Position numbers and translations under genes: made by a program
The notes under the pieces: generated by a model
Database searches by the model: none
Told to the model about the DNA's origin: nothing
The model's input: the letters and a program-made list of their open reading frames with translations, nothing else
Assembly: GCA_036397975.1 (NCBI GenBank)
Contig: DASWHW010000157.1
Location: forward strand, 1 to 28,443
Source: SZUA-287 sp036397975
GTDB taxonomy: Bacteria > Bacteroidota > Ignavibacteria > UBA10030 > UBA6906
Reading direction: 5' to 3'
DNA: 28,443 bases
Shown here: positions 1-8,643 of the stretch, one piece after another
How the letters are laid out: each line of letters starts with the position of its first letter
How positions within the stretch are numbered: position 1 is the stretch's first letter

Positions 1-471
1 ATCGATCATTTGAATCCGTCGTATCTCCGCCATCGCATTGTCGTATGCACCCCTGGTAATGAACCTCTCCGCCTGATCGAAATACTGTTGCTTCAGAGTA
101 TTCGCAACTGGATCCTTTGCGGGTTTCTCGTTCACGATTGCGGGCGGGCGTGGCGTGGGTGTCGGCGCCGCTGGAGCACGAGGGGGAAGATCATGATCCT
201 CAATCTCGAAGGTCGCACGATCAACGAGTCCAGGCAGTGAACCCAGAATCTCGTCTTTCATCTGTCGTGTCAGTCTTCCGCTTTGGGAAAGAATCGAGAG
301 ACGCTCGACTTGCTTTTCGAGCGCGATGATATAGATGTTCCGTGGATGAGAGTTCTTTGCAGTGCGAATAACCTTGAGTGCATCTGCATATTTTCCCGCG
401 TTCACAAGCCGTGTGGTATTGTGAAGCTGTTCGGGAACGATTGACTGTATGGATTGACGGGTTGTATTCAT
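1..471 (-). CDS. TPR-like repeat protein, partial (3' end outside window)
   Basis: The frame is open from an ATG at 469-471 to the left edge, giving 157 codons with no stop; the C-terminus lies outside. The start MNTTRQSIQSIVPEQLHNTT is followed by a helical unit of the form GKYADALKVIRTAKNSHPRN (about residues 24-43). This closely resembles the N-terminus of the neighbouring 634-residue protein (GNYEDALDIIAQVRAANPKD), so the two are likely paralogues. A proline-rich linker follows at about residues 99-120, and a second TPR-like helix begins near residue 133 (YFDQAERFITRGAYDNAMAE). There is no signal peptide, so a cytoplasmic location is inferred. The start lies 35 bp after the upstream stop with only a weak GGA-type ribosome site, which fits translation within the same operon. 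Function is unknown; such repeats usually mediate protein-protein contacts. Confidence 0.72.
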   Translation of the reverse strand, partial: MNTTRQSIQSIVPEQLHNTTRLVNAGKYADALKVIRTAKNSHPRNIYIIALEKQVERLSILSQSGRLTRQMKDEILGSLPGLVDRATFEIEDHDLPPRAPAAPTPTPRPPAIVNEKPAKDPVANTLKQQYFDQAERFITRGAYDNAMAEIRRIQMID

Positions 472-506
472 TGTTCCGATCTGCGAGTCTTTATGATCCG
501 GATCCT

Positions 507-2411
507 TTATCCTGCGGCGTTCTTCTTGCGATACACCAACTTGAGTTTCGAGTTTTCCCCCTGAGTCTTTTGTAACTCTGCCTGGTGGAGGGCAATCTCC
601 GCTTTGCGAATCTCCTTGTTGTCCGGATCGAGCTCGTACGCTTGCATTATTTCCTTCAAGGCACTTTCAAAATCACCTTGTTCCTTGAACTGGTCAGCTG
701 CGATTAGGTGCATCTTTACTTTCTCGGACGCTGATAACGATTCACCGTCGGGGGGGTCACCAGATACACCCTCATACAAGCGCCAGGTTTCCTTCTCGAG
801 CTTTTTGAGTTTGCCATTGTCGGGAAATGTTGTGAGACCCAGCGCGATCTCCGTCAATGCTGATTCAAAATCTCCCAAATCGATAAAGGCGCGAGTCTTC
901 TCCAGGTACCGGGTCAGCGATGTATCGGTCTCCGCTGCAGCGCTGACTGCGGATGCCAGATCATGCTCAACGATCTCTCTGAATTTCTTTAGGTCAGCCT
1001 GGTCCGGTGCAATACGAAGCCCGTTGTCAATTTCTTCCAATGCTTGGGCGAGATTCCCCTTGTCGTAGTATTCAAGGGATCGAGAAAGAATCCTGATTGC
1101 CGCTCGATGGTCGGAATCAGAAGGCGAGAGGGTTGAGGCTAATCCGGATTCTTCGCTGCTTTGGATTTCACTTCGCTGTCGTTGAGCATTCAGGACTTCC
1201 TGTTCAAGTTTCTTGACTTCTTCGTCAAATGGATCAAGGATAAAAGCTTTGGCAATTTCTCCGAGGGCTTCGTCATGTCGTCGCCCCTTGAGGTGATCCC
1301 GGCCGGCTTGAAGATGAAGACTGATCGCCCTGCGCTCAGACTCTTGGCGAATTGCCTCTTCTGCCCGCTTCTCTTGCAGAATCCTCTCCAATTCCTGCTT
1401 TCGACGTTCTTCTGCAAGCACGCTCTTCCGTGCCTCTTCTACAAGGCGACGCTCGTCAGCCTCTTGCTTGAGTGCCGCATCTTGCATGGCAAGTATCCGC
1501 TCTTCGCAACGCTGCAAATCTTCGTTGGAGGGGTCGATAAGATAAGCACGTGTGACAGTGCTGAGTGCTTCGTCGTATTCTCGTTCCGCGGTCAATCGGT
1601 TTGCATCCTCAATATGACGACGGATGGTGTCACGGATCTGCTCCTGTTTTTTCCGCTCTTCTTCCTTGCGAGATGCTTCAAGTTGCAGCTCTCCTTTGCG
1701 TTTCGCTATGTTCTTCCGAAGTCGGTTGGCATCGCTATTGTCAGGATCAATGACCTCCACGAAAACGAGTTCTCGCAATGCGTCATCCATTCGGTCTGAT
1801 TTGAACAATTCCTTCGCGTGAGCAATATATTGCAGAATTTTTTCTTGTTGAGCAAGTTTGCGCGCTGCATGCTCTCGCAGGTGTTTTTCCTTGTCGTCCC
1901 GTTGTATTCGTTCGAGGTCTGCCTGGATCGCAATTCGCTGATTTCGCTGTTCCAGCTCGGCTTCTTTTTCCTGTTTGATTTTCCTTTCACGCCCCACCTT
2001 CGCTTGCGTTTCAAGGATTTCATTACGCAAAGCATCAATTTCAGGATGGCCGGGCGCAATCATCTCGGCACGTTTCAAATCATCAAGAGCCTGTTTGAAT
2101 TCACTACGACCTGCGCGATCTCTTACGCGTGTAAGGATTGCTGCGAGACGCTCTTGAAGAGCTGACGATTGTAGCATCTCCTGCGTGGGGATCTCGACGC
2201 TGAGGGCGTCCTCTGTGGCGGAGTTATCAAGAACTTCTTGATCGCCTTTGACTGCCTTATCTTTGCGGTTATGAAGAAGAGCAAGTACTCGTTCTTCATA
2301 GGCAAGAGCGTAAAAGTCTTTTGGATTCGCCGCACGAACTTGCGCTATGATGTCGAGGGCGTCTTCGTAGTTTCCTTCTTTAACCAGTTGGTCGACTTGC
2401 TTTAGATACAT
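507..2411 (-). CDS. Multi-repeat TPR-like / coiled-coil scaffold protein
   Basis: The product has 634 residues and no signal peptide or membrane segment. I can see about eight related helical units ending in an (A/L)x(I/A)DPxN-type turn, starting near residues 1, 88, 192, 261, 361, 438, 497 and 565; clear examples are EYDEALSTVTRAYLIDPSNE and DFESALKEIMQAYELDPDNK. Between the middle units run charged stretches rich in E, K, R and Q (about 140-190, 238-262, 310-360) that should form coiled coil. The result is a bead-and-rod protein. The start has GGGGAA about 9 nt upstream. It precedes a shorter paralogue by 35 bp. TPR arrays generally scaffold protein complexes; the partners here are unknown. 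An ordinary TPR protein lacks such regular coiled-coil spacers. Confidence 0.85.
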   Translation of the reverse strand: MYLKQVDQLVKEGNYEDALDIIAQVRAANPKDFYALAYEERVLALLHNRKDKAVKGDQEVLDNSATEDALSVEIPTQEMLQSSALQERLAAILTRVRDRAGRSEFKQALDDLKRAEMIAPGHPEIDALRNEILETQAKVGRERKIKQEKEAELEQRNQRIAIQADLERIQRDDKEKHLREHAARKLAQQEKILQYIAHAKELFKSDRMDDALRELVFVEVIDPDNSDANRLRKNIAKRKGELQLEASRKEEERKKQEQIRDTIRRHIEDANRLTAEREYDEALSTVTRAYLIDPSNEDLQRCEERILAMQDAALKQEADERRLVEEARKSVLAEERRKQELERILQEKRAEEAIRQESERRAISLHLQAGRDHLKGRRHDEALGEIAKAFILDPFDEEVKKLEQEVLNAQRQRSEIQSSEESGLASTLSPSDSDHRAAIRILSRSLEYYDKGNLAQALEEIDNGLRIAPDQADLKKFREIVEHDLASAVSAAAETDTSLTRYLEKTRAFIDLGDFESALTEIALGLTTFPDNGKLKKLEKETWRLYEGVSGDPPDGESLSASEKVKMHLIAADQFKEQGDFESALKEIMQAYELDPDNKEIRKAEIALHQAELQKTQGENSKLKLVYRKKNAAG

Positions 2412-2429
2412 GTGTATTGATTCCCCGAT

Positions 2430-2537
2430 CTATACTTTTCCTGACGACGATTTAAAAGCTCCATCGAAAGAAATGCGTTGTAGGGATATTCGTCCCCCTT
2501 GCATATGCACCAATGTCATCTCAGTGACGCCCTTCAC
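2430..2537 (-). CDS. Possible small protein of 35 codons leading the TPR operon
   Basis: A short open frame reads from GTG (2535-2537) to TAG (2430-2432), ending 18 bp before the start of the 634-residue gene. A perfect AGGAGG (2547-2552 on the minus strand) sits 9 nt before the GTG, and a good promoter lies about 50 bp further upstream. An in-frame ATG at 2553-2555 would give 41 residues but would place the ribosome site inside the coding region. The peptide begins VKGVTEMTLVHMQGGRISLQ; I recognise no family. The strong ribosome site is the main support. The alternative is an untranslated leader or a leader peptide. Confidence 0.33.
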   Translation of the reverse strand: MKGVTEMTLVHMQGGRISLQRISFDGAFKSSSGKV

Positions 2538-2590
2538 CCTATTATTCCTCCTCATATGAAACAAAGGTTACGCCAATCCAGCACAGTCTA

Positions 2591-2619
2591 TTTAAATACA
2601 GAAATGATAAAACTCTCAA
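2591..2619 (-). promoter_or_regulatory. Predicted sigma70-like promoter of the TPR operon
   Basis: On the minus strand TTGAGA (2614-2619) is followed by a 17-nt spacer and TTTAAA (2591-2596). Transcription would start near 2584 and reach the small ORF at 2537 and then the TPR genes. It lies in the 254-bp gap after the aminotransferase gene, where I see no clear terminator, so readthrough from upstream is also possible. Predicted from sequence only. Confidence 0.45.
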
Positions 2620-2665
2620 GGTAGTTTGTAGGAATTACCGATGGTGTGAAGAAAAAGCTCGTCCG

Positions 2666-3844
2666 CTATTGTTCTCCTTGATGAGGGAGGGGAAGAGCTT
2701 TCAGAAAGCGCCCTCTCAATGATGAAAGGCGTCGAAGAGGTTCGTTGCTGAACACGAGTCGGACGAACCGATCACAGGTTGCTGATCCCCAATCGCGCAT
2801 GGGTGTGGCCGCAATTTTACCTTTGGCAAGAAGAAGGTCGGATGCCGAGAATGAATCCAGCCCTAAACTCTTGACGTCTAATAAGAGTGACCAGCCACCA
2901 TCAGGTCTGATGATTGGATAATCCTCGAGCTGCTCGCGAACCATGTTTCGGCGACTTTGCCACTCGTCGAGACATCGGCGAAAATCAGTTTCATCGGAGC
3001 GCAATGCAGCAATAGCCCCTGGTTGGGCGATGCCGGTCGCGGTGACAACATTGTAGATATGGACCCGGGAGATGTCCTGCATGATGTCAGGAGGGCCGGC
3101 GACCCAGCCGATCCGCCACCCGATCATGCGGAATTCCTTCGAGACCGATCCAATCGTGATCGTATGTTCTTCCATGCCATCGAGAGAGGCAGGGTGGATG
3201 ACCTTTCTTCCGTCGAAGAGAATCCGCTCCATTGCTGCGTTGTAGAGCAGTAGAAGTGATCGATTGACACAAAGTTGTTGTATGAGTTTCCATTCCTCTT
3301 CATTCAAAACGGCGCCGGAGGGCATTGAGGGATTCATGAGGAAAAGGGCCCGCGTTTTGTCGCTTACTGCTTTGGAAAGATCATCGAGCGAGAGCCGCCA
3401 CTCCCCACGCGAATCCAAGAATGGAACAAACCGGGGAACGCAACCGGCAAGGCGGATACGATATATCATTCCTGCATAAGTTGGATCAGTCACGATCACT
3501 TCATCGCCGGGTTCGGTGACACCGAGAAGAGCGTCAAGCATTCCTTCAGTTCCCCCGCAGGTAATTATAATCTGGGTGTCCGGATCGTATCGTTTTCCAG
3601 TGGAAGCGAAGAGCCGGTCGGCGACCGCTTCTCGCAGAGCAATTGTTCCATTGAAAGGCAAGTAGCTATTTGCGCCATCCTCTCGAAGCGCTGATCGTGT
3701 TGCATCAATCGCCTCGGAGGGGGGAGATAAATCGCAATCCAGGTTTTCAAGTCGCAACACATCGGGGTCAGACCCGGCTGATGCGGCGACACGATCAATA
3801 GAAAAACCCGGGATGTTGCTTAGCCGTTTTTGGGAGAAGGACAT
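2666..3844 (-). CDS. PLP-dependent aminotransferase-like protein (class I/II fold) with altered active-site motifs
   Basis: The 392-residue product has the fold-type I layout: YLPFNGTIALREAV (61-74), GGTEGM (97-102), DPTYAGM (120-126), the Schiff-base lysine K236 in SVSKEFRMIGWRIGW, and a C-terminal VRLVFSNE with R362 in the place of the carboxylate-binding arginine. Three usual cofactor contacts look changed. The NPxNPTG loop reads NPSMPSG (171-177), putting Met at the PLP-oxygen-binding Asn. The DExY segment reads NAAM (202-205), putting Asn where the Asp that pairs with the pyridine nitrogen normally sits and Met where the Tyr sits. It may be a divergent transaminase, a lyase or racemase variant, or a PLP enzyme with another reaction; substrate unknown. 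It starts 7 bp after the M28 peptidase stop, so the two are probably cotranscribed, perhaps for amino-acid salvage from peptides. Confidence 0.88.
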   Translation of the reverse strand: MSFSQKRLSNIPGFSIDRVAASAGSDPDVLRLENLDCDLSPPSEAIDATRSALREDGANSYLPFNGTIALREAVADRLFASTGKRYDPDTQIIITCGGTEGMLDALLGVTEPGDEVIVTDPTYAGMIYRIRLAGCVPRFVPFLDSRGEWRLSLDDLSKAVSDKTRALFLMNPSMPSGAVLNEEEWKLIQQLCVNRSLLLLYNAAMERILFDGRKVIHPASLDGMEEHTITIGSVSKEFRMIGWRIGWVAGPPDIMQDISRVHIYNVVTATGIAQPGAIAALRSDETDFRRCLDEWQSRRNMVREQLEDYPIIRPDGGWSLLLDVKSLGLDSFSASDLLLAKGKIAATPMRDWGSATCDRFVRLVFSNEPLRRLSSLRGRFLKALPLPHQGEQ

Positions 3845-3851
3845 CGTAACC

Positions 3852-5333
3852 CTATTCAGTTCTTCCTCGAGTTCCGTTTACCCACCCTTGCCACAAGCCG
3901 TACATCGATTTCATCTGTTCCTCGAGATCCGAGCTCTTCATGATTTGCTCAATCTCGGTCCTCGACTGGCGCTTCAGCGTGAGGGGAGCAGTTGCAAAAT
4001 AATATGTGACAACAGCTGCGACGACAGAGTTCTTTCGGACCTGTTCGAGATCAACCTTATCGTACGTGTCGGAAGCAGCATGGTAATTCGGGCCGTAGTT
4101 CGCGGATTCCTGCATCGCCACAAGATTCGGGACGCCTTGCATCATGAAATCATAATTGTCCGTTCCGACGACTGGTACATCAATATTGTTGAAATGTCCC
4201 AACTCGGGGATATGGTGGAGTGCTGAATCGAGAGTGTTGAGCAATTCTGTTCTTCCCCCCGTGAAGAATCCGGTAATTCGCCCACTCCCAATATCGTAGG
4301 ACGAGGCCATGATGTGCTTTTCGAGTTGATTCTTGTGTTTGTTCGTGTAGGCATATGAACCAAACAAGCCTTGCTCTTCGCCATTCCAAAGGATGAAGCG
4401 GATTGTACGCTTTGGCCTTAATCCGAGCCTCTTCATTTGTCGGGCGATGTCGAGAACCATGGCCACATTACAACCATTGTCCAGTGCTCCGTTACCGAGA
4501 TCCCAGGAGTCAAGATGGGCGCCGATGATCACGAACTCCTCAGGTTTTTCGGTTCCGGGTATTTCGCCTATTACATTATTGGTTTTGTATGGCTTATCAA
4601 TCGAGTTGTTAATTCGCAAGGTTGTATTCAAGGTCTTTCCAATTCGCAATAGCCTCAGCGCTCTGAGCGCATCTTCACGATCCATGATTGCCATCGGTTT
4701 CTTGTTGTTTGGTCCGGCTGAGGCGTTGTGGCGATAGAGTAGCCCGTGTGGCCGCGAGGAAGTGTAAATGACACCGGCTGCCCCAGATGCCGTTGCACGA
4801 TGTTCAATTTTGGATGCCTCATTATATTCACGAAAAAGTCCGTCGAGGTCGAGGAGCTCTTCGGTTTCAATCAGTACGAATGCTCCCTCGGCTAACATTC
4901 CAATTCTTTCAAAGTCCTTGTCTGTGCCCCGTCCACCGTCTATCAATCTAGCAGTTGTTCCTCCTTCGTTGGTATTGGAAGAATACGGCATTGCGACAAC
5001 TCCGGCCTGAAATTCAACGTCACCGCTGATGCTTGCGGTGGCGCTCTTTCCAAGCCAGAGCATCGGCATCTCAAACTCTTCCTGATAAGCTTTGACTCCG
5101 GCGAGCCGAAACTGTTCCAATGCCCACTCAACCGACTTCAGGTTAGCTTCACTTCCGGTTGCCCTTCCGCCTATAACATCCGTCAGATACTGCAAATCCT
5201 CTTCCATCGGAGTATCGCTGAACAAAGCCATCTTGAGTCGAGTGAAGTCATCGTGCTGAGAACGGAGAGGGAGTGGCAAGAAAAAAAGGAGAGCAAAAAA
5301 TGGGAAAATATTGGTGGCGGATTTTGTGCACAT
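3852..5333 (-). CDS. Exported M28-family zinc metallopeptidase
   Basis: The 493-residue product begins with a signal peptide (hydrophobic 10-23, likely cleavage near RSQ at 24-26). A protease-associated (PA)-like insert occupies about 110-240. The di-zinc catalytic domain carries the M28 set: H273xD275 in GAHLDSWDLG, bridging D285 in GALDNG, the E319-E320 pair in WNGEEQG, D347 in SSYDIG, and H418 in YHAASDTYD. All expected ligands are present, so it should be active as an aminopeptidase or carboxypeptidase in the periplasm or outside the cell; specificity cannot be read. AAGGGG lies 4 nt before the ATG. It is the first gene of a two-gene unit with the aminotransferase and is divergent from the SusC-like gene. 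Confidence 0.92.
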   Translation of the reverse strand: MCTKSATNIFPFFALLFFLPLPLRSQHDDFTRLKMALFSDTPMEEDLQYLTDVIGGRATGSEANLKSVEWALEQFRLAGVKAYQEEFEMPMLWLGKSATASISGDVEFQAGVVAMPYSSNTNEGGTTARLIDGGRGTDKDFERIGMLAEGAFVLIETEELLDLDGLFREYNEASKIEHRATASGAAGVIYTSSRPHGLLYRHNASAGPNNKKPMAIMDREDALRALRLLRIGKTLNTTLRINNSIDKPYKTNNVIGEIPGTEKPEEFVIIGAHLDSWDLGNGALDNGCNVAMVLDIARQMKRLGLRPKRTIRFILWNGEEQGLFGSYAYTNKHKNQLEKHIMASSYDIGSGRITGFFTGGRTELLNTLDSALHHIPELGHFNNIDVPVVGTDNYDFMMQGVPNLVAMQESANYGPNYHAASDTYDKVDLEQVRKNSVVAAVVTYYFATAPLTLKRQSRTEIEQIMKSSDLEEQMKSMYGLWQGWVNGTRGRTE

Positions 5334-5441
5334 ATTACCCCTTGAGGCGATTCGGATATGATTATGGTCAGTTTTTATTCGGAAGGACTGCTTGGGAAGT
5401 TACCGTTCAGAACGTCCAAATGCAACTGTCGGCAATAGTGC

Positions 5442-5472
5442 TTGACAATTGGAGACCGGTTTTGTACGTTTG
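5442..5472 (+). promoter_or_regulatory. Predicted promoter of the susCD-like pair
   Basis: TTGACA (5442-5447, perfect -35 consensus) is followed by a 17-nt spacer and TACGTTTG (5465-5472). The latter matches the Bacteroidota -7 consensus TAnnTTTG exactly while also serving as a weak sigma70 -10. Transcription would start near 5478. Predicted from sequence only. Confidence 0.55.
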
Positions 5473-5687
5473 GTTCGTCTTCATTCACCATGACCCCTAC
5501 AGCTCCTTGAATCTCTTTTCTATCGATATCTCTCCAAAATTCCATAACCAAACTATGCCACCACGTTTTCTTTCACAACGTTAGGAGGACATTCTCAATT
5601 TAGTGACATCGTTTCATCGCACATTACAATCGAACTGGTGTGCGACCGTTCTTTCACATTCACTATTTCCCAACATCCCTTTCCAAA

Positions 5688-5693
5688 AGGAGG
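5688..5693 (+). promoter_or_regulatory. Ribosome binding site deciding the susC-like start
   Basis: A perfect AGGAGG lies 9 nt before the ATG at 5703. The nearer ATGs at 5694 and 5697 are too close to it, and an upstream in-frame ATG at 5640 would add 21 residues in front of a clean signal peptide. Confidence 0.65.
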
Positions 5694-5702
5694 ATGATGT
5701 CT

Positions 5703-8627
5703 ATGACACGACGATTGATAGTACTTTTTGGTGCCATTGCTTTGATTGTCGGGTTCGGGCGAGCGCAGGATCTTCGTATTACAGGTAAGGTTGTAGTCCA
5801 GGCTACGAACAATCCGCTGCCCGGAGCTATCGTACAAGTCAAAGGTACAGCACTCGGCACAATTACTGATATCAATGGTGATTTCAAGATCACCGTAAAG
5901 AATCGTTCCGACGCCGCAATAGTGGTGAGCTTTGTCGGATATAAAACTGTTGAGGCAAATGTAACTTCGTCAAGTGGACCTGTCGCAGTTTTGATGGCTG
6001 AGGATATTTTGAGAACATCGGAGGTTGTTGTAACGGGTCTTGCGTCATCGGTGAAACGTGCCAATGCCGCAAACTCTGTCGCAACTCTCTCGGCACAGGA
6101 AATCGCATCAACTCCGATGCACACGCTCGATGGTAGTTTAAGCGGCAAGTTCACCGGTATCAGTGTCAGTCAGAACTCGGGCGCACCGGGTGGAGGTATT
6201 TCCATTAACTTGCGGGGTGTCACCACCATCAATGGTGAAAACCAACCTCTGTTTATCGTCGATGGAGTTATCATCGACAACACCGCGACGCAATCGGGCG
6301 TTAATGCGGTAACGGCTGCCACGGGTGGAGGTAATCAAAACTTCCAGGACAACCCCGTGAATCGCGTGGCCGATCTTAACCCGAACGACATCGCCTCCAT
6401 TGAGGTTCTCAAAGGACCCAGTGCTGCTGCCATCTACGGTTCAAAGGCTTCTCGTGGTGTTGTGATCATCACTACGAAGGGGGGGACGCCCGGTGGACAG
6501 ACTCGCGTTAGCGTCACGCAACAGTTTGGAATGAATACTCTTCTCAAGAAATTGGGAAGTCGTCAATTCAATGCCACCTCTGCGATGGCGGCTTTCGGTC
6601 AACGTGGTCTTGATGAGTTTAATAAAGGTGTGACCGTTGATTACGAAGATGAGATGTACAGTCAAAAAGGATTCATCTCTTCCACCTCAGTTGGGATAAG
6701 TGGTGGAAATCAGACAACACAGTTTTACGCTTCCGGACTTGCGCAGCTTGAGCAAGGGATAATCAAGCGAACAGGGTACGACAAGTATGCCGCGCGGCTG
6801 AATATTAGTCATCAACTCTTTGAGTGGGCCCACGTTGATGTCTTCAGTAATTACATTCGCTCGAGTTCAGATCGTGGTCTCACGAACAATGACAATAGTG
6901 GGGCAACCTTTGGCGTTTCTCTCGCGTTCACGCCGAGCTTCATCGACCTGCGTCCCGTCAATGGTGTTTATCCTGACCACCCTTTCAATTCTTCAAATCC
7001 TGTCCAGGTAAGAGACTTGATGACCAATAATGAATTGGTTAACAGGACACTTGTCTCTGGAAAACTGACCCTGGATCTGGTAAAGATGGATGCTCAAAGC
7101 CTTGAGCTGATCACGTACGGCGGTATCGATTCATATTTGCAGGACAATACTTCGTATTTTCCTAAATCGTTGCAGTTTGAAAAAAGTAGTTCGCAACCTG
7201 GAACAGCGATTCTAGGGACGACAACCAGCCGGGTAGGTACTTTTGCAACGAACGCGGTTCACAACTTCGTAACCGCCAATAATACTACATTCCGCACGAC
7301 GATAGGATTGCAGACCGAGGCGCGCGAACTACGGAACACTCTCACCGTCGCTAAGAACCTAATCGATGGTCAATCCAACGTTGATCAGGGTGCGAACATC
7401 AACGTGGGCGACAATATTACCAAGGAGAATAACTTTGGACTCTTTGCGCAAGAAGAGGTAAACCTCAACGATCGGATTTATCTCACAGCTGGAGTTCGAG
7501 GCGACGCGAGCAGCTCCAATGGTGATCCGGATAAATACTTTTGGTTCCCAAAGGCATCAGCGTCTGTGCGCCTTTCACAATATGAACTTTGGGATGATCT
7601 TTCTTCGACAATTCCTGAGTTCAAGTTGAGAGTGGCATATGGGGCTACCGGTACTTTGCCGCCAGCGGGTGCAAAGTATAACACGCTCGGCCCTGCCAGC
7701 ATTGGAGGACAGATTGGTCTTCTGCCGGCAACATTACGAGGAAACCGAAATATTGAGCCGGAGAAATCTACTGAGATCGAGGCAGGTCTTGACGCAACGT
7801 TGCTGGGAGGCGACGCAACGTTCGAATTCTCTTACTATCATAGGACGATTACTGACCTCGTGCTTATCAACGAGGTACCATATTCCACTGGGTACGTGCA
7901 GGAGTTTGTCAATGGCGGAAAGATGGTGACTAAAGGGTTCGAAGTAGCCCTCGGGCTTGACATGTTCCGTTCGGATGATTTCTCGTGGACAACGAAGTTC
8001 AATTTCTACAAAACCGAGTCGCTCATCAAAGAACTGAATGTGCCGGCATTCAATACGATTGGTTTTGCCGATGTGCTTGGGCGATACCGGATCGAGGCAG
8101 GAAAATCGGCAACTCAAATCGTCGGATCAGAGAACGGCGTGTTGACGGTTCTCGGCGACGAAACTCCTGATTTTCAACTGGGGTGGTCAAACACTCTTCG
8201 CTGGAGCGATTGGGATCTCTCATTTCTGTTTGATTGGAAGAAGGGAGGGGACGTGATTAACCTAACCAGACTTCTTAGCGATTTAGGAGGAACGACAGAA
8301 GATCTCAACACTGCGGCAGGTCAGGCTCGTGCTGCTGCGTTTGGCATTACCACGAACCAGCTTGTTGAAGATGGAAGCTATATAAAACTTCGTGAAGTGA
8401 CTATCGGATATACCTTCAACAAGGAAGCTCTCGGTGGTTTCTTCGGCAATGCATTTTCGTCCGTACGCTTCTCTCTTGCGGCAAGAAATTTGTTCACGAT
8501 TACAGATTATAGCAGCTACGATCCCGAGGTCAGTAACTTCGGAAACAGGGCGATTGGCCGTTCTATAGAAGTGACTCCTTTCCCCTCCGCTCGTAGCTTT
8601 TACTTTACCATGAACTTTAATTACTAG
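5703..8627 (+). CDS. SusC/RagA-like TonB-dependent outer-membrane transporter
   Basis: The 974-residue product starts MTRRLIVLFGAIALIVGFGR, a signal peptide ending near AQD (21-23). A carboxypeptidase-regulatory-like beta-sandwich (about 24-100) shows ITGKVV, GTITDINGDFKI and SFVGYKTV. Then come the DILRTSEVVVTG hinge and a TonB plug (about 115-260) with LRGVTTINGENQPLFIVDGV and IEVLKGPSAAAIYGSKASRG, which is the SusC signature. The remainder is a 22-stranded-type barrel ending in an aromatic terminal strand (FYFTMNFNY). Such proteins import oligosaccharides or peptides across the outer membrane with TonB energy, capped by a SusD lipoprotein, which is encoded 16 bp downstream. The substrate is inferred to be a glycan only from the nearby amylase-type locus. 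Confidence 0.95.
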   Translation: MTRRLIVLFGAIALIVGFGRAQDLRITGKVVVQATNNPLPGAIVQVKGTALGTITDINGDFKITVKNRSDAAIVVSFVGYKTVEANVTSSSGPVAVLMAEDILRTSEVVVTGLASSVKRANAANSVATLSAQEIASTPMHTLDGSLSGKFTGISVSQNSGAPGGGISINLRGVTTINGENQPLFIVDGVIIDNTATQSGVNAVTAATGGGNQNFQDNPVNRVADLNPNDIASIEVLKGPSAAAIYGSKASRGVVIITTKGGTPGGQTRVSVTQQFGMNTLLKKLGSRQFNATSAMAAFGQRGLDEFNKGVTVDYEDEMYSQKGFISSTSVGISGGNQTTQFYASGLAQLEQGIIKRTGYDKYAARLNISHQLFEWAHVDVFSNYIRSSSDRGLTNNDNSGATFGVSLAFTPSFIDLRPVNGVYPDHPFNSSNPVQVRDLMTNNELVNRTLVSGKLTLDLVKMDAQSLELITYGGIDSYLQDNTSYFPKSLQFEKSSSQPGTAILGTTTSRVGTFATNAVHNFVTANNTTFRTTIGLQTEARELRNTLTVAKNLIDGQSNVDQGANINVGDNITKENNFGLFAQEEVNLNDRIYLTAGVRGDASSSNGDPDKYFWFPKASASVRLSQYELWDDLSSTIPEFKLRVAYGATGTLPPAGAKYNTLGPASIGGQIGLLPATLRGNRNIEPEKSTEIEAGLDATLLGGDATFEFSYYHRTITDLVLINEVPYSTGYVQEFVNGGKMVTKGFEVALGLDMFRSDDFSWTTKFNFYKTESLIKELNVPAFNTIGFADVLGRYRIEAGKSATQIVGSENGVLTVLGDETPDFQLGWSNTLRWSDWDLSFLFDWKKGGDVINLTRLLSDLGGTTEDLNTAAGQARAAAFGITTNQLVEDGSYIKLREVTIGYTFNKEALGGFFGNAFSSVRFSLAARNLFTITDYSSYDPEVSNFGNRAIGRSIEVTPFPSARSFYFTMNFNY

Positions 8628-8643
8628 GAAGGAGCATACTACA

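Larger units (their letters stand above)
5334..5702. other. Divergent intergenic region with long susC-like leader
   Basis: These 369 bp separate the minus-strand peptidase from the plus-strand SusC-like gene. They hold the plus-strand promoter at 5442-5472 and a leader of about 225 nt. I found no LacI-type palindrome like the one at 11366-11379 and no convincing promoter for the peptidase gene. A second AGGAGG-like site lies at 5583-5588, but only a doubtful GTG-started frame follows it. Confidence 0.6.

Noticed and set aside
1161..1799. 212-residue plus-strand open frame
   Set aside because: It is antisense to the coiled-coil gene; the Phe/Leu/Ser-rich translation arises from Glu/Lys-rich codons read in reverse.
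5640..5702. Upstream in-frame ATG extending the susC-like protein by 21 residues
   Set aside because: It precedes a perfect AGGAGG located 9 nt before ATG 5703 and would put an odd sequence before a clean signal peptide.
5603..5788. Leader ORF in the susC-like 5' region after the AGGAGG at 5583
   Set aside because: The GTG lies about 14 nt from the ribosome site and the frame runs into the susC-like gene out of frame; the peptide is unremarkable.
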